A stretch of DNA of 64,000 nt from Kosakonia sp. SMBL-WEM22 (GTDB lineage: Bacteria; Pseudomonadota; Gammaproteobacteria; Enterobacterales; Enterobacteriaceae). The notes below the pieces were generated by a model, which was given only the letters and a program-made list of their open reading frames with translations, was not told the DNA's origin and searched no databases. This document shows, one piece after another, positions 60,860 to 64,000 of the stretch. Location of the stretch: the NCBI RefSeq assembly GCF_014490785.1, contig NZ_CP051488.1, positions 1,860,001-1,924,000 of the forward strand, read 5' to 3'. The stretch's first letter is position 1; the number at the start of each line of letters is the position of its first letter. The translations under genes were made by a program, and so were the position numbers.

Positions 60860-61921
60860 ATGGTAAAGTGCTGTAGTGGACAGACAAAACGACCTCGCAA
60901 AACCCGGCCCGGGGAGCGCATCTCCGGCAACGACTTTTTCGCCCCTGATTTCTCCTCCTGCTGTTTTTTAACTCCTTCTGACGATGTGGCAGACGGTTTT
61001 GCTGTTCGTTGCGCCATGTCATTTTCAAAGGCAAGCCATGGCTTACAAGGAAGCCAACCCTCAGACGTTCGTGCGCATAATCGCGTCGATTTCGATGCGT
61101 GTGATGTAAACCAACAACTCAAGGTGCTATCCATGGGAAGACAGAAAGCAGTGATCAAAGCTCGTCGTGAAGCGAAACGCGTGCTGAGACGTGATTCACG
61201 TAGCCATAAACAGCGTGAAGAAGAGTCGGTCACCTCGCTTGTGCAGATGAGTGGTGTAGAAGCAATTGGCATGGCGCGGGATTGCCGTGATAACTCTCCG
61301 ATTGCTGCCCGCAATGAGGCTCAGGCGCATTATTTACATGCGATTGAGACGAAGCAGTTGATTTTCGCCACTGGCGAAGCGGGTTGTGGGAAAACGTGGA
61401 TTAGCGCGGCGAAAGCTGCAGAGGCTCTGATCCATAAGGACGTGGAGCGGATTATCGTGACCCGGCCGGTCCTGCAAGCTGATGAAGATCTCGGCTTCTT
61501 ACCCGGCGATATCTCGGAGAAGTTCGCACCCTATTTCCGGCCCGTCTATGACGTGCTGTTGAAACGTCTTGGTGCGTCCTTTATGCAATACTGCCTGCGC
61601 CCGGAAATTGGCAAGGTAGAGATCGCGCCGTTCGCCTATATGCGCGGACGTACGTTTGAAAATGCGGTGGTCATTCTTGACGAGGCCCAGAATGTCACCG
61701 CTGCGCAAATGAAGATGTTTTTAACGCGCCTCGGGGAAAACGTGACCGTGATTGTCAACGGCGATATCACCCAGTGCGATCTGCCCTCCGGTGTTAAATC
61801 GGGGCTGAGCGATGCGCTGGCACGTTTTGAAGAGGACGAGATGATTGGTGTGGTGCGCTTTAATAAAGACGACTGCGTACGCTCCGCCCTCTGCCAGCGC
61901 ACGTTGAAAGCCTACGATTAA
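60860..61921 (+). CDS. phoH: Phosphate-starvation-inducible ATPase PhoH
   Basis: 353 residues with the long start, close to the 354 of E. coli PhoH. PhoH-type P-loop NTPase: Walker A ATGEAGCGKTW (about residue 170), VTRPVLQADEDLGFLPGD, Walker B VVILDEAQNVTAAQ, sensor region VIVNGDITQCDLP. An alternative start at 61133 (MGRQKAVIKARR) has its own AAGG site and gives the 262-residue core. The N-terminal extension is Cys-rich (CCSGQ, SCCFLTP). PhoH proteins are linked to RNA metabolism, but the exact role is not settled. A Pho box lies upstream. Confidence 0.95.
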   Translation: MVKCCSGQTKRPRKTRPGERISGNDFFAPDFSSCCFLTPSDDVADGFAVRCAMSFSKASHGLQGSQPSDVRAHNRVDFDACDVNQQLKVLSMGRQKAVIKARREAKRVLRRDSRSHKQREEESVTSLVQMSGVEAIGMARDCRDNSPIAARNEAQAHYLHAIETKQLIFATGEAGCGKTWISAAKAAEALIHKDVERIIVTRPVLQADEDLGFLPGDISEKFAPYFRPVYDVLLKRLGASFMQYCLRPEIGKVEIAPFAYMRGRTFENAVVILDEAQNVTAAQMKMFLTRLGENVTVIVNGDITQCDLPSGVKSGLSDALARFEEDEMIGVVRFNKDDCVRSALCQRTLKAYD

Positions 61922-61947
61922 GCGGTGCGCAAGATCCAGTTAGCGTT

Positions 61948-61977
61948 AAAACCCGGGAAACCGGGTTTTATTTTTTG
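61948..61977 (+). terminator. Rho-independent terminator of phoH
   Basis: AAAACCCGG / CCGGGTTTT stem with a GAAA tetraloop, followed by ATTTTTTG. Confidence 0.93.
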
Positions 61978-62013
61978 TGGGGCAGGGAAAGCGCGATCTC
62001 GTACGCCTGGCGT

Positions 62014-62177
62014 GTAGGCCTGATAAGGCGTAGCCGCCATCAGGCATTTGGACATGGTATGGTGTTGGCCCAGACGCGTAGGCCTGATAAGGCGTAGCCG
62101 CCATCAGGCATTTGGATATGGCACGGTGTTGGCTCAGGCGCGTAGGCCTGATAAGGCGTAGCCGCCATCAGGCACTG
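62014..62177. repeat. Three-copy tandem REP array, 64-bp period (array 1)
   Basis: GTAGGCCTGATAAGGCGTAG starts at 62014, 62078 and 62142. Each copy is followed by CCGCCATCAGGCA and a linker with GGACATGG-GGTGTTGGC wording. Each unit is a REP palindrome plus spacer, and the spacing is exactly 64 bp. No coding capacity. A second three-copy array occurs at 62879. Confidence 0.9.
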
Positions 62178-62210
62178 GCTCAGGTGCCGATGCGTGCGCC
62201 GGGGGGGCTT

Positions 62211-62576
62211 GACTCGCTTCGCTCGCCCTGCGGGCAGCCCGCTCACTGCGTTCGTGGTCTGTCCAACGGGTTTCACCCGTTGTCGAACCCCGGTCGGGAG
62301 TTCTCATCCCCCCTGGCGCGGAGGTATATGCGAAAAAAAAGCCCGCATTTTCATGCGAGCTCTTCTTCGAATAATGGCGGTGAGGGGGGGATTGACTCGC
62401 TTCGCTCGCCCTGCGGGCAGCCCGCTCACTGCGTTCGTGGTCTGTCCAACGGGTTTCACCCGTTGTCGAACCCCGGTCGGGGGTTCTCATCCCCCCTGGC
62501 GCGGAGGTATATGCGAAAAAAAAGCCCGCATTTTCATGCGAGCTCTTCTTCGAATAATGGCGGTGAGGGGGGGATT
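62211..62576. repeat. 183-bp tRNA-3'-end repeat, two tandem copies (locus 1)
   Basis: Copies begin GACTCGCTTCGCTCGCCC at 62211 and 62394. Each contains two inverted repeats (GCTTCGCTCGCCCTGCGGGC region and CAACGGG-CCCGTTG), a terminator hairpin read on the minus strand (GAGCTCGCATG...CATGCGGGC type, ending in T8) and closes with TGGCGGTGAGGGGGGATT, the reverse complement of the tRNA-Ser 3' end. The second copy runs into the real tRNA gene. Confidence 0.85.
62516..62550 (-). terminator. Terminator of tRNA-Ser(GGA) copy 1
   Basis: On the minus strand, GAGCTCGCATG-AAAA-TGCGGGCTTTTTTTT directly follows the tRNA 3' end. The same hairpin recurs at 62333-62367, at 63382-63416 after tRNA copy 2, and in variant form near 63202-63234. 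Confidence 0.85.
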
Positions 62577-62645
62577 CGAACCCCCGATACGTTGCCGTAT
62601 ACACACTTTCCAGGCGTGCTCCTTCAGCCACTCGGACACCTCACC
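62558..62645 (-). tRNA. serX: tRNA-Ser(GGA), copy 1
   Basis: 88 nt on the minus strand with encoded CCA. Acceptor GGTGAGG pairs with CCTCACC, the anticodon GGA is read from TCC at 62609-62611, and a long variable arm and GTTCGAATC T loop are present. It decodes UCC/UCU. It sits between phoH and ghrA, as serX does in E. coli. A second copy follows 0.8 kb away. Confidence 0.98.
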
Positions 62646-62808
62646 ACATTGTATTGCCACCCGCCATACAGGAGGGCAACGGGGCGCTACTATAGGGAGT
62701 TGCGCTGAAGCGGTCAAGCAGATTTTCAGCCCTGATGATTGTTCGCTTAAGGTGTGAGCAACGGCGTGGATTAGCGGTGGAAATGTCGGGATTTGCAGGG
62801 ATAAAAAT

Positions 62809-62841
62809 GCCGGATGGCGCTCACGCTTATCCGGCCTACGG
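62809..62841. repeat. Single REP element
   Basis: GCCGGATGGCGCTCACGCTT-ATCCGGCCTAC, the classical enterobacterial REP palindrome, between the two tRNA-Ser loci. Confidence 0.85.
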
Positions 62842-62878
62842 AATAGTGCAGATTTGATGGTCGGGAAGGGGCAAACAA

Positions 62879-63040
62879 GTAGGCCTGATAAGGCGCAGCC
62901 GCCATCAGGCATTTAGACATGGCACGGTGTTGGCCTGGACGCGTAGGCCTGATAAGGCGCAGCCGCCATCAGGCATTTGGACATGGCACGGTGTTGGCCT
63001 GGACGCGCAGGCCTGATAGGGCGTAGCCGCCATCAGGCAC
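62879..63040. repeat. Three-copy tandem REP array, 64-bp period (array 2)
   Basis: Units begin at 62879, 62943 and 63007 (GTAGGCC, GTAGGCC, GCAGGCC), each with TGATAAGGCGCAGCCGCC or a close variant and CATCAGGCA. It has the same period and layout as the array at 62014 and stands in the same position relative to the following tRNA repeat block, so the two loci look like a segmental duplication. Confidence 0.9.
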
Positions 63041-63076
63041 TGGCTCCGCTGCCGATGCGTGCGCCGGGTGGGGATT

Positions 63077-63440
63077 GACTCGCTTCGCTCGCCCTTCGGG
63101 CAGCCCGCTCACTGCGTTCGTGGTCTGTCCAACGAGTTTCACCCGTTGTCGAACCCCGGTCGGGGGTTCTCATCCGCCCTGTTCGGGGAATATAAAAGAA
63201 AAAAGCCCGTACTTTCGTACAGGCTCTCATCTTGAATAATGGCGGTGAGGGGGGGATTGACTCGCTTCGCTCGCCCTGCGGGCAGCCCGCTCACTGCGTT
63301 CGTGGTCTGTCCAACGGGTTTCACCCGTTGTCGAACCCCGGTCGGGGGTTCTCATCCCCCCTGGCGCGGAGGTATATGCGAAAAAAAAGCCCGCATTTTC
63401 ATGCGAGCTCTTCTTCGAATAATGGCGGTGAGGGGGGGAT
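63077..63440. repeat. 182-183-bp tRNA-3'-end repeat, two tandem copies (locus 2)
   Basis: Copies start GACTCGCTTCGCTCGCCC at 63077 and 63259, 182 bp apart. The first differs in its terminator stem (AAAGCCCGTACTTTCGTACA) and in GCCCTTCGGGC; the second is nearly identical to the locus 1 copies. The second runs into the tRNA at 63423. Confidence 0.85.
63382..63416 (-). terminator. Terminator of tRNA-Ser(GGA) copy 2
   Basis: Same hairpin as after copy 1, with an eight-T run on the minus strand, directly after the tRNA 3' end. Confidence 0.85.
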
Positions 63441-63510
63441 TCGAACCCCCGATACGTTGCCGTATACACACTTTCCAGGCGTGCTCCTTCAGCCACTCGG
63501 ACACCTCACC
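63423..63510 (-). tRNA. tRNA-Ser(GGA), copy 2
   Basis: The same 88-nt minus-strand tRNA as copy 1 over the whole gene including CCA, with anticodon GGA. The flanking sequence upstream of it (plus-strand right side, after 63517) differs from that of copy 1, so each probably has its own promoter. In E. coli K-12 only one serX gene is found here. Confidence 0.97.
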
Positions 63511-63746
63511 ACATTGTTGTCCCGATGTCGTCGGGACGGGCGCTAATGTAGGGAAAACCCGTAACCGCGTCAATCTTCTTTTGCAATAAATTAGTGCGTT
63601 TAGACAAACTTCAAACAACCTGCTTCTTAAACGTTCTGAAAACGCCTTTTTTCTCGCCTTGGCACTAAACCCACGCGCTGAAGAGGATATTTGTTATGCT
63701 TATCAGCCGCATAAAATGCCTCACCGACAACAAAACCGGAGTGCCG

Positions 63747-64000
63747 ATGGAGATCCTCTTTTACCACCCCTCATTTGATAACGCCTTTTGGGTGAATGCC
63801 CTGCGCGACGCGCTGCCGGATGCCCGCGTACGCGTCTGGGCGCCGGGCGATAACGCCCCAGCCGATTACGCGCTGGTCTGGCATCCGCCCGTTGAGATGC
63901 TGGAAGGGCGGAAACTAAAAGCAGTGTTTGCCCTCGGCGCAGGTGTTGATGCGATCCTCGGGCAACTCAAGGTCCATCCGCAGATGCTCGACGCTGCGGT
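63747..64000 (+). CDS. ghrA: Glyoxylate/hydroxypyruvate reductase A, 3' end missing
   Basis: The first 84 residues of GhrA (YcdW): MEILFYHPSFDNAFWVNALR, DYALVWHPPVEML and KAVFALGAGVDAIL match the E. coli protein (312 residues) closely. The enzyme is a D-2-hydroxyacid dehydrogenase-family NADPH reductase of glyoxylate and hydroxypyruvate. The start at 63747 follows GGAG with 5-bp spacing; an in-frame ATG at 63696 adds residues not seen in the family. The frame runs off the window. Confidence 0.95.
   Translation, partial: MEILFYHPSFDNAFWVNALRDALPDARVRVWAPGDNAPADYALVWHPPVEMLEGRKLKAVFALGAGVDAILGQLKVHPQMLDAA

Noticed and set aside
62134..62631. ORFs containing repeated MRTPDRGSTTGETRW-type text in the tRNA-Ser region
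   Set aside because: These arise from translation of the non-coding 183-bp repeats and of the tRNA itself; they change frame with the repeat and overlap the tRNA gene.

Overview
The window is a piece of an enterobacterial chromosome. From about 37.5 kb onward the gene order agp - yccJ - wrbA - ymdF - rutR - (insertion) - putA/putP - efeUOB - phoH - tRNA-Ser(GGA) - ghrA is the same backbone as in Escherichia coli K-12. The protein sequences differ enough from E. coli to suggest a related genus such as Kosakonia, Enterobacter or a neighbour. This genus assignment is inference; no 16S or other marker is present.

Layout. (1) 0-1.4 kb: the end of an OppA/MppA-type peptide-binding protein, then tRNA-Ser(TGA) with its own promoter and terminator. 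(2) 1.4-5.0 kb: a decayed AT-rich island bounded by a second, mutated copy of the 3' half of the tRNA-Ser plus terminator. It carries a DUF4224-like phage fragment, unknown ORFs and a serine-acetyltransferase-like gene, and no integrase. (3) 5.0-12.9 kb: a MarT/FidL-like membrane regulator pair and the E. coli common pilus genes ecpABCDE on the minus strand. The ecpA pilin gene has an in-frame stop, and no ecpR is seen. (4) 13.9-33.2 kb: a two-partner secretion pair (TpsA/TpsB) followed after only 5 bp by a long, tightly packed run of plus-strand genes. These encode a phosphopantetheinyl transferase, ketoreductase, dehydratase, acyl carrier protein, GcvT-like protein, a fused KS-KS/CLF (interrupted by TAG), another KS, an unknown protein, an ABC exporter (ATPase and FtsX-type permease), a periplasmic helical protein, a LolA-like carrier, an outer-membrane barrel, a malonyl transferase and a multipass membrane protein. 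A convergent LuxR-type regulator follows. I read this as a type II FAS/PKS-like system, probably polyene-forming because no enoyl reductase is present, with a dedicated envelope export route and physical linkage to a TPS adhesin. It is the best candidate for an undescribed system in the window.

(5) 34-37.4 kb: globin-coupled diguanylate cyclase DosC without dosP, then a divergent AraC regulator and SDR oxidoreductase. (6) 37.5-41.5 kb: agp, wrbA-yccJ, ymdF, rutR without a rut operon, and an LprI-like protein. (7) 41.9-48.7 kb: a sugar ABC importer operon with a D-ribulokinase-like FGGY kinase and an arabinose-5-phosphate-isomerase-like SIS protein, standing where E. coli has rutABCDEFG. (8) 48.8-57 kb: DUF943 protein, putA/putP with TGCAAC operators, a DUF3574 lipoprotein and a NupC-like transporter. 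(9) 57.2-61.9 kb: Fur-box-preceded efeUOB with an intact efeU, then phoH behind a Pho box. (10) 62-64 kb: two identical-type tRNA-Ser(GGA) genes, each preceded on the plus strand by a three-copy 64-bp REP array and two copies of a 183-bp repeat carrying the tRNA 3' end, then the start of ghrA.

Themes: surface attachment (ECP, TPS, c-di-GMP from DosC) and envelope lipid-like chemistry are concentrated in the accessory half. Two of these surface loci carry single nonsense codons of different types (TAA in ecpA, TAG in the ketosynthase), which points to recent loss or sequencing error rather than a common suppressor.
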